Below, in pieces: positions 1 through 8,180 of a stretch of DNA of 64,000 nucleotides. This stretch comes from Hyphomicrobium album. GTDB taxonomy: Bacteria > Pseudomonadota > Alphaproteobacteria > Rhizobiales > Hyphomicrobiaceae. The position numbers and the translations under genes are program-made. The notes under the pieces were generated by a model, which was given only the letters and a program-made list of their open reading frames with translations, made no database searches and was not told the origin of the DNA. The stretch's first letter is position 1, and every line of letters starts with the position of its first letter. The stretch is taken from assembly GCF_009708035.1 (NCBI RefSeq), contig NZ_WMBQ01000002.1:124001-188000 (forward strand). Reading direction: 5' to 3'.

Positions 1-1405
1 TGAGGCCCGACTCGAAGCGCGCATAGCCGCGCGCGTCCGTTTTCGCCGTGCCCAGCACCTCGTTGTTGCGAGCGATCAGCTTGACGTTGACATCGGCCGA
101 CGGGTTCGTGTCGGCGAGCGAGCGAACGAAGGCATGCACGCCGTCATCGCCGGAGAAGGCGGTGAGGCCGAGGTCGGAGACAATGAACCACTGCGTCGCC
201 TCGCTGCCGTAGTCGTTCTTCGACTTTTGCGTCGGCTTGGCGATCATCACGTAGACGCCGGGCTTCAGTTTGCCGACCGCGTCGGTGACGGGGAGCGCCG
301 TGGTGATCTCCTCGTTGAGCTTCTGCGGTACGTCCATCGAGCCACTGAAGATCTTCTCGCCGGTACGGGCGCGGATCTGCTCGAGCTCATAGCCCTGCAG
401 CTGCCTCTGGAAGTCGCCGTTCTCGAGGGCACCGACGAGGTTGCGGTCGCCGATACGGTAGACCTCGACCTCGACCTTGGCTGTGTTGATGGAGACGAGC
501 GGAATACCCTGCTGGCCGCGGCTCGGCAGCACGTACGACTTGCCGGAGAAGCGCACGAACGGCTTGCGGTCGGGCACATAGACGGCGATGTCGATGGTCT
601 TTGTCAGCTCCTCCTCGACGGCGGAGGGAAGGCCTTCGCGCACCTGCACCTTGTAGCGCTGGCCGTGGCTTAACCCGTCGATGCACAGCTGCTCGTTCTC
701 GGGGGTGACGCTCTGCGGGTCCTTGCCGTCGACAGAGACGAACTTGGCGAAGTCGACCTGGCCGCGCGCGAGGCCCTCGGAGAACTGCAGGCACAGACGC
801 GGCGACGCCGTTTCGGCTTCTGCCTTGTAGTCGGTCATGCGGAAGCCGTGCTCGGTGCGCAGCTTGTCGTAGGACTCGCGTACCGCGCCGTTGTCGGCGA
901 GCGCCAGGCTGATCTTCAGGGCGTCGAGTGCCGGTCGCCAGTAGGAGCGGCGCACCAACGCGTCGCCGAGGACGGCGAGGGCGCGCGCCTTCTGCGGATC
1001 GTCCTTGGCGCGCTCGTAGGCGATGTAGGCAGCGCCGGAAGCGTTCACCGGCAAGTCGTAGCGCTCGCTATCCTTGTTCGGATCGGCGGGAATGGCGAGC
1101 AGCGAGCGAGCGAGGCCGATCCATGCGTCGGCATCGCGTCCGTCGGCAACCGCGGCACCGGCGAAAGCGCGTGACGCCGCGCGCGCGTCGCTGCGCAACG
1201 CCCGGTCGCCTTCACGCCGCAGATCGGCGGCGCTCTTGCCCGACAGTTTCCAGTTGGATTTGAGGTACGCCTCGTAGCGCTGCGAGTCCTCCTTCACGCC
1301 CTGGTGGGCGAAGGGATGCACCGCTTGGGAGGTCTGGGCCATGACGGGCGCCAGCGGGGGGAGGAGAAGCGTGAGGGCGAGTATGAGGCGCGCGAGCAAA
1401 GGCAT
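1..1405 (-). CDS. Alpha-2-macroglobulin family protein, N-terminal part (cut by window edge)
   Basis: The first 468 residues of a large secreted protein; the 3' end lies beyond base 1. The ATG at 1405 is followed by a hydrophobic Sec-type signal peptide (MPLLARLILALTLLLPP..., likely cleaved after VMA-Q). No lipobox cysteine is seen, unlike the E. coli lipoprotein YfhM. The chain then reads as a TPR-like helical segment (residues 30-150) and beta-rich MG-type domains with patterns such as YVLPSRGQQGIPLVSIN, which I recognise from bacterial alpha-2-macroglobulins. Those family members trap or inhibit proteases in the periplasm and are often paired with PBP1C-type enzymes; a bifunctional penicillin-binding protein lies 3.8 kb upstream on the same strand with two genes between. 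The thioester region would lie outside the window, so it cannot be judged. Confidence 0.75.
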   Translation of the reverse strand, partial: MPLLARLILALTLLLPPLAPVMAQTSQAVHPFAHQGVKEDSQRYEAYLKSNWKLSGKSAADLRREGDRALRSDARAASRAFAGAAVADGRDADAWIGLARSLLAIPADPNKDSERYDLPVNASGAAYIAYERAKDDPQKARALAVLGDALVRRSYWRPALDALKISLALADNGAVRESYDKLRTEHGFRMTDYKAEAETASPRLCLQFSEGLARGQVDFAKFVSVDGKDPQSVTPENEQLCIDGLSHGQRYKVQVREGLPSAVEEELTKTIDIAVYVPDRKPFVRFSGKSYVLPSRGQQGIPLVSINTAKVEVEVYRIGDRNLVGALENGDFQRQLQGYELEQIRARTGEKIFSGSMDVPQKLNEEITTALPVTDAVGKLKPGVYVMIAKPTQKSKNDYGSEATQWFIVSDLGLTAFSGDDGVHAFVRSLADTNPSADVNVKLIARNNEVLGTAKTDARGYARFESGL

Positions 1406-1568
1406 GGTGGCCACCCTGAAGGTCTGAGCCGGAACGATCCAAGTGCATTATCGAGAAGGCGGATGTCCCGGTGAAGGCGATCAGGGTCCAATGTCCATGC
1501 GGTGGGGATAATGGTTTTCTTATCGCCTTTTCCTGGCAGTTGCGCCCGCTTGTACCCGGCCCAAAACG

Positions 1569-1602
1569 CAGCGGGGCCAATGCTTGCGCACCGGCCCCGC
1601 TG
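1569..1602 (-). terminator. Rho-independent terminator after the 1633-2214 gene
   Basis: A perfect 10-bp inverted repeat (CAGCGGGGCC / GGCCCCGCTG) with a 14-nt loop, followed on the minus strand by GCGTTTTGGG. It lies 30 bp past the stop of the minus-strand gene at 1633-2214. Confidence 0.6.
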
Positions 1603-1632
1603 TCGTCGGGAGACGAAAGGTGTTTGAGGCCG

Positions 1633-2214
1633 TTACTGGCGGCGCATGCCGTACGGCAGGCCCTCGGCGGCGAGCATGTCCGGCATCTGCGCCAGGGCGG
1701 CGGTGATGGGCGGCATGGAGTGGAGGGGAGCGGTGGCGCGCCAGAGGCTCTCGAAGGAACGAGAGGCATGCGCCCCGGTCTGGGCGCAGTCCGGGGCATA
1801 GCGCTCGAGCGCATCGCGCTTGCCCGGCTCGCGGCGCATGCAGTCTCCGACCCAGGTGCAGGTGGGGGTCAGGGTCAGCTGCTCATGCGCGGCCAGCAGG
1901 CGCGGGTCGCGGGTGAGGCGGCACTCGCTCGGCATAGAGAACGGCGCCATCAGCTGAGCCGGCTTGGAGATATCCACCTCGCTGAAGATGGCGCGAACGT
2001 GGATGCCCATCGCTGACAGGCGAGCGGCGTGCGCGCGCAGGGCTTGGGCGACGGGACTGTCGGGCGAGCGGGCCACCAGCAGGTAGCAACCGCCGGTGAC
2101 TTGCATGCCGTGGGCCGAGCGCGCGTCGAGATCTTCGCCGATGAAAGCAGTCAGCTTGGACACTTTGTCGGCAATGGACAGGCCATGGAGATATGAAGGC
2201 GTTTCAATTGTCAT
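1633..2214 (-). CDS. Unknown cytoplasmic protein, 193 aa
   Basis: I do not recognise this protein. The start is placed at the ATG at 2214 (MTIETPSYLHGLSIADKV) rather than the upstream frame start at 2259, because GGGGGAC sits 8-11 bases before it. The N-terminal half (residues 20-85) reads as an alpha/beta unit with VTGGCYLLVARSPDSPVA and MGIHVRAIFSEVDI strands. The C-terminal half is helical and contains CTWVGDCMRREPGKRD, a pair of cysteines five residues apart, plus two more cysteines. No signal peptide or membrane segment is visible. It is followed by its own terminator and is probably transcribed alone. Strong third-position GC supports coding on this strand. Confidence 0.6.
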   Translation of the reverse strand: MTIETPSYLHGLSIADKVSKLTAFIGEDLDARSAHGMQVTGGCYLLVARSPDSPVAQALRAHAARLSAMGIHVRAIFSEVDISKPAQLMAPFSMPSECRLTRDPRLLAAHEQLTLTPTCTWVGDCMRREPGKRDALERYAPDCAQTGAHASRSFESLWRATAPLHSMPPITAALAQMPDMLAAEGLPYGMRRQ

Positions 2215-2365
2215 GACCGTAGTCCCCCATGTTGCCCGGTTTCGTAGCGCGCCACACATCGCACCCGGGATTGTTGCTGTTGCCGGCCATTAAGATGTCA
2301 TTTGGGTTAAACAAGTGTTGCGGAGCGCCCTGCGCGCGCTCCCTTCTCGATGTTCCGCCAACGGC

Positions 2366-4969
2366 TTAATCCACCATCTTGCGTAAGACCCGTGGCGGCT
2401 CGAAGTCAGCCGATTCGAAATCCTGTGGAGTGGATTCGTCCTGCAGCGCGATCGCCTCGGCTTCTTCGATCAACTGGGCGGCCACCGGAGCGGCAGGTGA
2501 CATCTCGAGCTGCGGCAATGCGGCCTCGGCCTCGAGCCGGTAGGCACCGCCGCTCAGCTTCATCAGGGCTTCCGGCAGCGACGCCTCGCTCACCGGCACG
2601 TGGAAGGTGGCGGTTTCACGCCGCAGCTCCACCCCGATGGTCGGGCGTCCGTCGACAGCTTCCGTCAATGGCTCGGCCGCCAGCGCCGTGGCGATGCGCT
2701 CGGCGAACGAGGTGGCGGGGCGCGGAGGGGCAACCGCTGCCTGCGCAGGTGCCGGGAAAGGCACGACGACTGCCGCTTCATCGGATTCGGGGCGCTCGGT
2801 ATTGCTGTTGGCGTGCTCGGGAGCGTCGTCGACATCGCGATACGTCGTCAACTCCGCCTCGGCGAGGCCCGCATAGCTGCCAAACCGCTGGCGGAACGCC
2901 TTGTCGCCGGCTGCCGGCGTTGGGCGCAGCCCCGGTTCGCGCCGCCGCTCCTCGGGTGCCGGTCCAATCGACAACGTATGCCGTGGCTCGGGCGCCGCGC
3001 CCGGCCGATGCTTGAAGATATTCGGACGCTTGCGCGTGCGGCGGCGGACCATGAGCTCGCTGTCGAGCCCGCTAGTGTCGATACCGGCGCGGCGCGGCTT
3101 GGCGGCAGCCGATACCTCGCGCTCGAACTCGGCGCGCACCTCGGCGACCTCCTCGACCGTCGGCTTCACGTGCTCTTGGCGGCGGCGCTCCGCCTCGATG
3201 CTCCCCGCCGCGCCCATGACGGCGCCGAGGATCAACTCCGGCCACGCCCCGCTCTTGAAGGCGTAGATGCGAAAGGCAGGGCGGTCGTCGGCCAGGCGGT
3301 CGGCAATGAAGAGGGACTTGAGCGCCCGGGCGGCGCGCGGCACCGGCGCGACGTGGTTGTCGCGGTAGCACTCGATGAACTTCGAACCCTGGCGGCGCAG
3401 CTTGCGGGTGGCGACGAGCCCAGGCGCGATCTTCCACGGGCGGGCGAGCACGCCCTGGCCCTCGAGCGCATAGCAGAGGTTGGCGAGGGCCTGCGCATCG
3501 CGGCGGAGCTGCTCGCGCTGGGGGTGGCCAAGCGGGGCATTGAGCGGCACGGCGACGTAGTAGGTGCCGCCCGATTCGAAGATCACCTCACGGAACACGT
3601 CGAACGTGCGCCGCAGCTCGTCGTGGTTATGGATCTCGGAAAAGCGCGACAGGATGGGAAACACCGGTCCGCGCTCGGCTTCGATCATGCTCTGGCGCGT
3701 GGCGACGAAGCGGTTCATCGGCCGCCCGATCGAGACGAGCAACAGGCAGAGGTCGACGAATACGGCGACGCCGAGAGGGATGTAATCCCGCTTCGAAAGC
3801 CCGACCGCCTCATGGTTGAGGGCGTGGAGAGAACCCGGATTCTCGATCGACTGCACCGCCCTCTGCTGGAGTTCGCGCAGTTCGTCCGCCGAGGGCGGAA
3901 GCTCGAACGACAGGAGGCCGAAAAACGTGGCGGTCAGACGCCGGAACGCCTCGATGGTCGCTTCCGAGCCCTCGACCGCGGCGATCTCCGGCTTCTCGAG
4001 CGTCGGGAGCTGATCGATCGCGCGCACCACGCCGCGCACTGCGACCTGCAACTGCGCGTCGGGACAGACGATGTGCTTGCCGTTGCCGCCGTCGATGGTG
4101 GTGCGCTCGGCGCGGTCGGCCAGGTCGGTGCGGATCTGGCGCAATTGGGGATCGGTGCGGAAGGCGTTGAATCCGGTCACGGTCATGTCGAGGCGCCGGC
4201 CGAGGGTGCGCATGAACTCGTTGCGCGTACCGTGCGCATCGATGATCGAGGTGTCGTTGGAGACGATCTTGGCGAGTTCGGCATCGAGGGCGCCCATGTC
4301 GCCCTTGATGGCGCCGACGCGGCCCTTCACGAACTCGGAGGCGAAGTTGAAGCGGGCGGCGTCCTCGTCGCGCATCTTGCGCCGCGGGCCGTCGCCCGGG
4401 GACGAGTTGGGACAGGAGGTGCCTTTGTCGCGCTCCAGCGTCGCCTTGTCGGTCGACATGGTGGAGAGCTGCACCAGCGTCGCCTGTAGTTGCTCGAGGC
4501 GCGTTGCCGCGGCGTGCAGCGACGATTGCACCTGGCCGACGGCGCTTTCCGCCGAACGGCCGGCCTCGGCGCGGCTTTCCAGGACTTTCCAGTAGAAACC
4601 GAAGCCGAAGCCGATCGAAATGATGGTCAGGAACACGTAGCCGAAGATGTAGGCGAGCCGCGTGAACCAGTCGACCGGCGAGAACATCTGGTCGAGCAGC
4701 CAGACGACCATGGTCATCAGCATGGCGACCGAGAAGCCGATGATCAGCTTATGGACCAGCGGCAGCGAGCCCATGTTGCTCTCGATGAGCTCGAGCATGC
4801 CGACATAGGTCGCGACCCACGACAGGCCGGCGAGCCCGACGATCAATACGAGCTTCTTCCAGTCGCGCTTGGGTGCATCTGGATCGGCCCAATCGGAAGG
4901 GGCCTCGTGGCCGAAGCCGCCGGTGGTAGTCCTCGTGCGCGACCATGGCGCGCCCGTCCGCAACGACAT
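2366..4969 (-). CDS. Four-TM coiled-coil membrane protein with long cytoplasmic tail (family unknown)
   Basis: About 867 residues from the ATG at 4969; a TTG 48 bases upstream would extend it and the start is uncertain. TM helices: about 40-60, 74-96, 104-127 (ending in the motif SIGFGFGFYW) and 396-415. The 270-residue segment between TM3 and TM4 starts with a predicted coiled coil (132-180) and holds two cysteines, C186 in SCPNSSPGDGPR and C302 in IVCPDAQ, that could pair outside the cytoplasm. After TM4 a soluble domain holds ESGGTYYVAVP (467-477), followed by a long charged, probably disordered tail to VLRKMVD. The gene at 59057-60907 repeats the same plan, including the GFGxGFxW motif, the cysteine spacing and the GG(T/S)Y strand, so the two are paralogues. 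Function unknown; an envelope sensor or scaffold is only an inference. Confidence 0.8.
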   Translation of the reverse strand: MSLRTGAPWSRTRTTTGGFGHEAPSDWADPDAPKRDWKKLVLIVGLAGLSWVATYVGMLELIESNMGSLPLVHKLIIGFSVAMLMTMVVWLLDQMFSPVDWFTRLAYIFGYVFLTIISIGFGFGFYWKVLESRAEAGRSAESAVGQVQSSLHAAATRLEQLQATLVQLSTMSTDKATLERDKGTSCPNSSPGDGPRRKMRDEDAARFNFASEFVKGRVGAIKGDMGALDAELAKIVSNDTSIIDAHGTRNEFMRTLGRRLDMTVTGFNAFRTDPQLRQIRTDLADRAERTTIDGGNGKHIVCPDAQLQVAVRGVVRAIDQLPTLEKPEIAAVEGSEATIEAFRRLTATFFGLLSFELPPSADELRELQQRAVQSIENPGSLHALNHEAVGLSKRDYIPLGVAVFVDLCLLLVSIGRPMNRFVATRQSMIEAERGPVFPILSRFSEIHNHDELRRTFDVFREVIFESGGTYYVAVPLNAPLGHPQREQLRRDAQALANLCYALEGQGVLARPWKIAPGLVATRKLRRQGSKFIECYRDNHVAPVPRAARALKSLFIADRLADDRPAFRIYAFKSGAWPELILGAVMGAAGSIEAERRRQEHVKPTVEEVAEVRAEFEREVSAAAKPRRAGIDTSGLDSELMVRRRTRKRPNIFKHRPGAAPEPRHTLSIGPAPEERRREPGLRPTPAAGDKAFRQRFGSYAGLAEAELTTYRDVDDAPEHANSNTERPESDEAAVVVPFPAPAQAAVAPPRPATSFAERIATALAAEPLTEAVDGRPTIGVELRRETATFHVPVSEASLPEALMKLSGGAYRLEAEAALPQLEMSPAAPVAAQLIEEAEAIALQDESTPQDFESADFEPPRVLRKMVD

Positions 4970-5186
4970 TGGTGACCTGCTCAACCGATCGGCGCACAGA
5001 TGGTCGTCGACCCGCAACGCCGTTAGCGCGCGGGACCGCCCACCACCGAATGCGCGAAACGCCTCTTTCGCTGTTCAGTGTCTTCCGTCGTGCCGGTAAG
5101 TGATCCAACGCCTTGGTAGGCGCGGTTTTTGTCGCCAGTACGGCGCGCCGATGGCGGAACGCGGCTGGTGCGGAACTTCGCACAGC

Positions 5187-7664
5187 TCAGTTCGATGTGA
5201 GGCGCGCCGGCTTCTTCGCTCCGGATACTGAAGCGGCCGGCGCCTTCTTTGCGGGCACAATCGGCGCCCGCTTCTTGCCCGACGCTTCCGCCTCCAAATC
5301 CGCCAGCAGTGCGTCGACGAGCGGTACGGCAACCTGCGCGGCGTGCAGGTTCCGCGCCCACGGCTCGCGCGCCGACCCGGTGCCGACGACGACGACGTAG
5401 GAGTAAGCGGCACCGCTGGCGAACTGCAGTCCGCCTGCGACCCAAGCGTCCACGGTGGCGTCGGAATCCTCCGTCACCTGCGTACCGGTCTTGGCGAAGT
5501 GCAGGTTGAGCCCGGGGCGTCGGGCCGCACACCAGGCCGAAAGATCCTTCAACGTGCCCGTCGGCTTGCCGGCCGCTTCATAGCAGAGCGGGGCTTGCAG
5601 GAGCGCCCGCACGAGGCTTCGCCCGCCGGCGCGGATGATCGAGTTGGGTACGATCTTGCGCGCCCGGTCGGGCTCCGGCTCGTTGGTGTTGGTGAAATCG
5701 TACTGCTTGACCAGCGTCGGCGCCGGAAGCGGCGTGCCGCCCCGGCCGATGAGACTGGCCAGAACGACGCCGGCCAGGTGGTGCACCCTCCGCGGCGCCG
5801 CTGCAACCTGGCCCAGCACCACGGCGGTCGACGGCGGGGTGCCGCTGCCGTCGGCGTTCACCGGCGGCATGTTGAAGCCGAGCTGATCGATCAGGCGTTG
5901 CACGCGCCCCTGTCCCACCTGCGCGGTGCGGTTCATGAGCGGGTCGTTGAGCGAGCAGGCGAAGGCAACGACGGCGCGCCGCCCCTGCCGCTGTTCGCCG
6001 CGCGCACAAGTCTCCAGCCCCTGCGCCGGTGCGTGCGCATCGAGATAGAGCGACTGCGGCGTGTCGCGCATGGTGTTGGCGATGGCGATGGCGGCGATGA
6101 TTTTGCCGGTCGATGCGACCATGCGGCTCTCGCGACCGCTGTCGTAGTAGCCGGTGCCCGTCTCGCGCGCGAATGGTGAGCCGAAATAAGCGGCGTTCTC
6201 GCCCTGCTCGTAGTAGCGGACGATCTCCCCGTCGGCGTTGGCAGCCGCCACGATGACGCCGGGGCTGTGGCGCTCGTCCGATATTTTGGCCGGGTCGAGG
6301 GTGAAACCGGCGTCTATCTTGTCGGCATACTTGCCGTCGACGTTGGCCAGCTTGCCGCGGATAACTCCACCGAGAGCGAGGTTCTTCACGACGTCGAAAG
6401 TGGTGGTGATGCCGCGCACGTGGTCGCGCCAGGCGAAACCGTAGCGCTGCTTCATCTCCTCGCGCACGCCGTAGCGCGCCGCCGGCATCAGTGCATTGGC
6501 GCGGATCACGGGGTTGGCCAGCGCCGCCAGCGCCTGACCGGGCGCGTACTCGTCCAGCGCGTGCTGCAGGCGCGGCTTGATCTTCGGGTCGGGCGGCCCG
6601 GCAGCCATGGCGACGAGATCGAACAGCACCTCCTTCTGCAGCGCCTCGTCCTTGATGAGCTTCTCGGCACAGGTACGCGCCCGCACCTCGACGATGTAGC
6701 GCCAGCGGTCGAGCCGCACGGCATTGAGCCGTTCGCTGCCCTCCATGAGAATGATCGGCCGGTTGACGGCGGAGGCGAGCACGAACTGCTCGGCGATCGT
6801 CAAGTCGGGAGATTCCTTGCCGAACACGATGCGGCTCGTGAGCTCGATGCCGTGCAGGGGCGCGCCGCCCGTCCGCTGCGCCAGCCAGAGGTGGTTCGCG
6901 GCCCATTGCTTCAACGCCGTCTGGCTGCCGTTTCCGGTCAGCTCGCGGTAGATGACCGGCGCCAGCCACCATTCGCCGAACTTGCGCTTCAGCTTCACCA
7001 GCGCGCCTTCGCTGGCGTGCGGCGGGGTCTTGTAGATGACGCGGACGAGCTGCATCGAAAGCGTCGATCCGCCCACGCCCAGCACCAGCCGCTTGGCGGC
7101 GATCGAGCGGCGCACGGTCGAGAACGGGATCTTCAAGACGCCTGGCAGGTCGATGCCAAACGGGTTCAGCACGCCACCGAGATTGCGGTCCTCGTGATAG
7201 ACGAGGCACTGCCAATATTGCTCCGGGACTTCGCGCACCGGGATCGACTTGTGATCGGGGTTGGCGACGTAGTCGCCGACGTCGATCGCCTCGCTCGTGT
7301 AGTTTACATCGCGCAGGCTATCGAGGCGCGGATCGAACGTTCCAACGAAGCTGCCGCGCGCATCGTAGATCGCGGTCGCCAGCCAGCGCTCGGCGTCATA
7401 ATGCAGCTTTGGCCCGAGCGTGTAGTGGCCGACCGCGCCGCGGATCGGAGCCAGCACATAGACGAGGATGAGTGCGCTGCAGACGTAGAAGATGCCGGCC
7501 GCAGCGACGTGGCGCAGCGGGCCGAGGCGGGGGTTGAACGCCACCCGATCGAGCAGAAGATGCAAAATGCGGAACGGCAGCAGCGCCAGGAGCTCTAGCG
7601 CTCGCACGAGCACGCGGAATACGACGAGCATTGGCCTGCCGGCTCGCACGAGGGATGAGCGCAA
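5187..7664 (-). CDS. Bifunctional penicillin-binding protein (atypical GT51 glycosyltransferase plus transpeptidase)
   Basis: 825 residues. One N-terminal TM helix (about 52-72) anchors a periplasmic protein. A GT51 glycosyltransferase region follows, with the glutamate motif HEDRN (E158) and GGSTLSMQLVR (198-208). The transpeptidase region has all three serine-enzyme motifs: STGK (S518, K521), SLN (571-573) and KTGT (725-728). It should polymerise lipid II glycan chains and crosslink stem peptides. The GT51 part is odd: the usual EDRxFxxHxGxD reads EDRNLGGVLNPFGID, without the phenylalanine and histidine, and the canonical RKxxE...YLN stretch is poorly kept. The Lys/Ala-rich tail (KKRAPIVPAKKAPAA) is low complexity. 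Upstream of the four-TM protein on the same strand with a gap of about 217 bp, so cotranscription is possible. Could be PbpC-like given the alpha-2-macroglobulin nearby. Confidence 0.85.
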   Translation of the reverse strand: MRSSLVRAGRPMLVVFRVLVRALELLALLPFRILHLLLDRVAFNPRLGPLRHVAAAGIFYVCSALILVYVLAPIRGAVGHYTLGPKLHYDAERWLATAIYDARGSFVGTFDPRLDSLRDVNYTSEAIDVGDYVANPDHKSIPVREVPEQYWQCLVYHEDRNLGGVLNPFGIDLPGVLKIPFSTVRRSIAAKRLVLGVGGSTLSMQLVRVIYKTPPHASEGALVKLKRKFGEWWLAPVIYRELTGNGSQTALKQWAANHLWLAQRTGGAPLHGIELTSRIVFGKESPDLTIAEQFVLASAVNRPIILMEGSERLNAVRLDRWRYIVEVRARTCAEKLIKDEALQKEVLFDLVAMAAGPPDPKIKPRLQHALDEYAPGQALAALANPVIRANALMPAARYGVREEMKQRYGFAWRDHVRGITTTFDVVKNLALGGVIRGKLANVDGKYADKIDAGFTLDPAKISDERHSPGVIVAAANADGEIVRYYEQGENAAYFGSPFARETGTGYYDSGRESRMVASTGKIIAAIAIANTMRDTPQSLYLDAHAPAQGLETCARGEQRQGRRAVVAFACSLNDPLMNRTAQVGQGRVQRLIDQLGFNMPPVNADGSGTPPSTAVVLGQVAAAPRRVHHLAGVVLASLIGRGGTPLPAPTLVKQYDFTNTNEPEPDRARKIVPNSIIRAGGRSLVRALLQAPLCYEAAGKPTGTLKDLSAWCAARRPGLNLHFAKTGTQVTEDSDATVDAWVAGGLQFASGAAYSYVVVVGTGSAREPWARNLHAAQVAVPLVDALLADLEAEASGKKRAPIVPAKKAPAASVSGAKKPARLTSN

Positions 7665-7747
7665 CGGCGCTCTGAACCCGCGAGAGCTAGCGAGGGTTTA
7701 TGGCGATATTGGCCCCGCCCGATGGCGCAATGCTGAAATGCCGCTCG

Positions 7748-7840
7748 TCAGAATGTATGCAGCAGCACGAACAAGCCGACGCCCACGGCTGGTCCTAATA
7801 CTGTCGCAACGACAAGCATCATGAATGACTTCGCAACCAT
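7748..7840 (-). CDS. Putative 30-aa single-TM small protein
   Basis: An ATG at 7840 opens a 30-codon frame ending in TGA at 7748: MVAKSFMMLVVATVLGPA, then a glycine/valine/leucine-rich run to LLHTF. Almost the whole chain after the lysine is one hydrophobic helix, so it would be a small inner-membrane protein. A weak purine stretch (GGGGTAG) precedes the ATG. It lies 83 bp upstream of the penicillin-binding protein on the same strand. Similar one-helix peptides exist in many alphaproteobacteria but are rarely annotated. Support is the hydrophobicity pattern and context only. Confidence 0.35.
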   Translation of the reverse strand: MVAKSFMMLVVATVLGPAVGVGLFVLLHTF

Positions 7841-8180
7841 AACACTACCCCGCACAACCCGCCGTCGAAGACACGCGACGACGTCCGCTTTCACTGCCGC
7901 ATTGTCACTGGAGACCCCCTTAAAATTTCCAGTGACTTATAGAAATTACATCAACAGAAAGAAGTTGACACGCCCTGTTTGCGGGGGAAGTAGCGTTCAG
8001 GTTCGCACTTGCGAAGCGTACGCCGTTTGCATGCGCATCGAGCCCTGTGGACCAATGGCGAAAACGCGAATTTTCAAAGCCATTTAGCAGATGCTCTAGT
8101 GGAGTTTGGTTGAACTCCACGTGGTGCTCACGCCGCCAACTGCTTGTTGAAGCAACCTGTGGACGCGTGGCGAAAGCGCA
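7841..8180. other. Intergenic region with two inverted repeats, AT-richer than surroundings
   Basis: No convincing gene. Two perfect inverted repeats are present: GTCACTGGA/TCCAGTGAC at 7904-7912 and 7928-7936 (15-nt spacer), which could be an operator or hairpin ahead of the 7748-7840 and PBP genes; and GTGGAGTT/AACTCCAC at 8099-8106 and 8113-8120 (6-nt loop), about 60 bp past the stop of the 8181-11561 ATPase gene and a possible terminator. A short minus-strand frame spanning 7920-8120 has a GTG start and unlike-gene codon use, so I did not call it. Confidence 0.5.

Noticed and set aside
2600-4489. Long open frame (629 codons) on the plus strand inside the four-TM gene
   Set aside because: It is antisense to a gene with TM and motif patterns; composition is Arg/Ala/Gly-rich as expected of the complement of high-GC coding DNA, and it has no motif or ribosome-binding site.
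7920-8120. 66-codon minus-strand frame with a GTG start
   Set aside because: No ribosome-binding site, unusual composition, and it spans an inverted repeat; could be a decayed fragment but unsupported.
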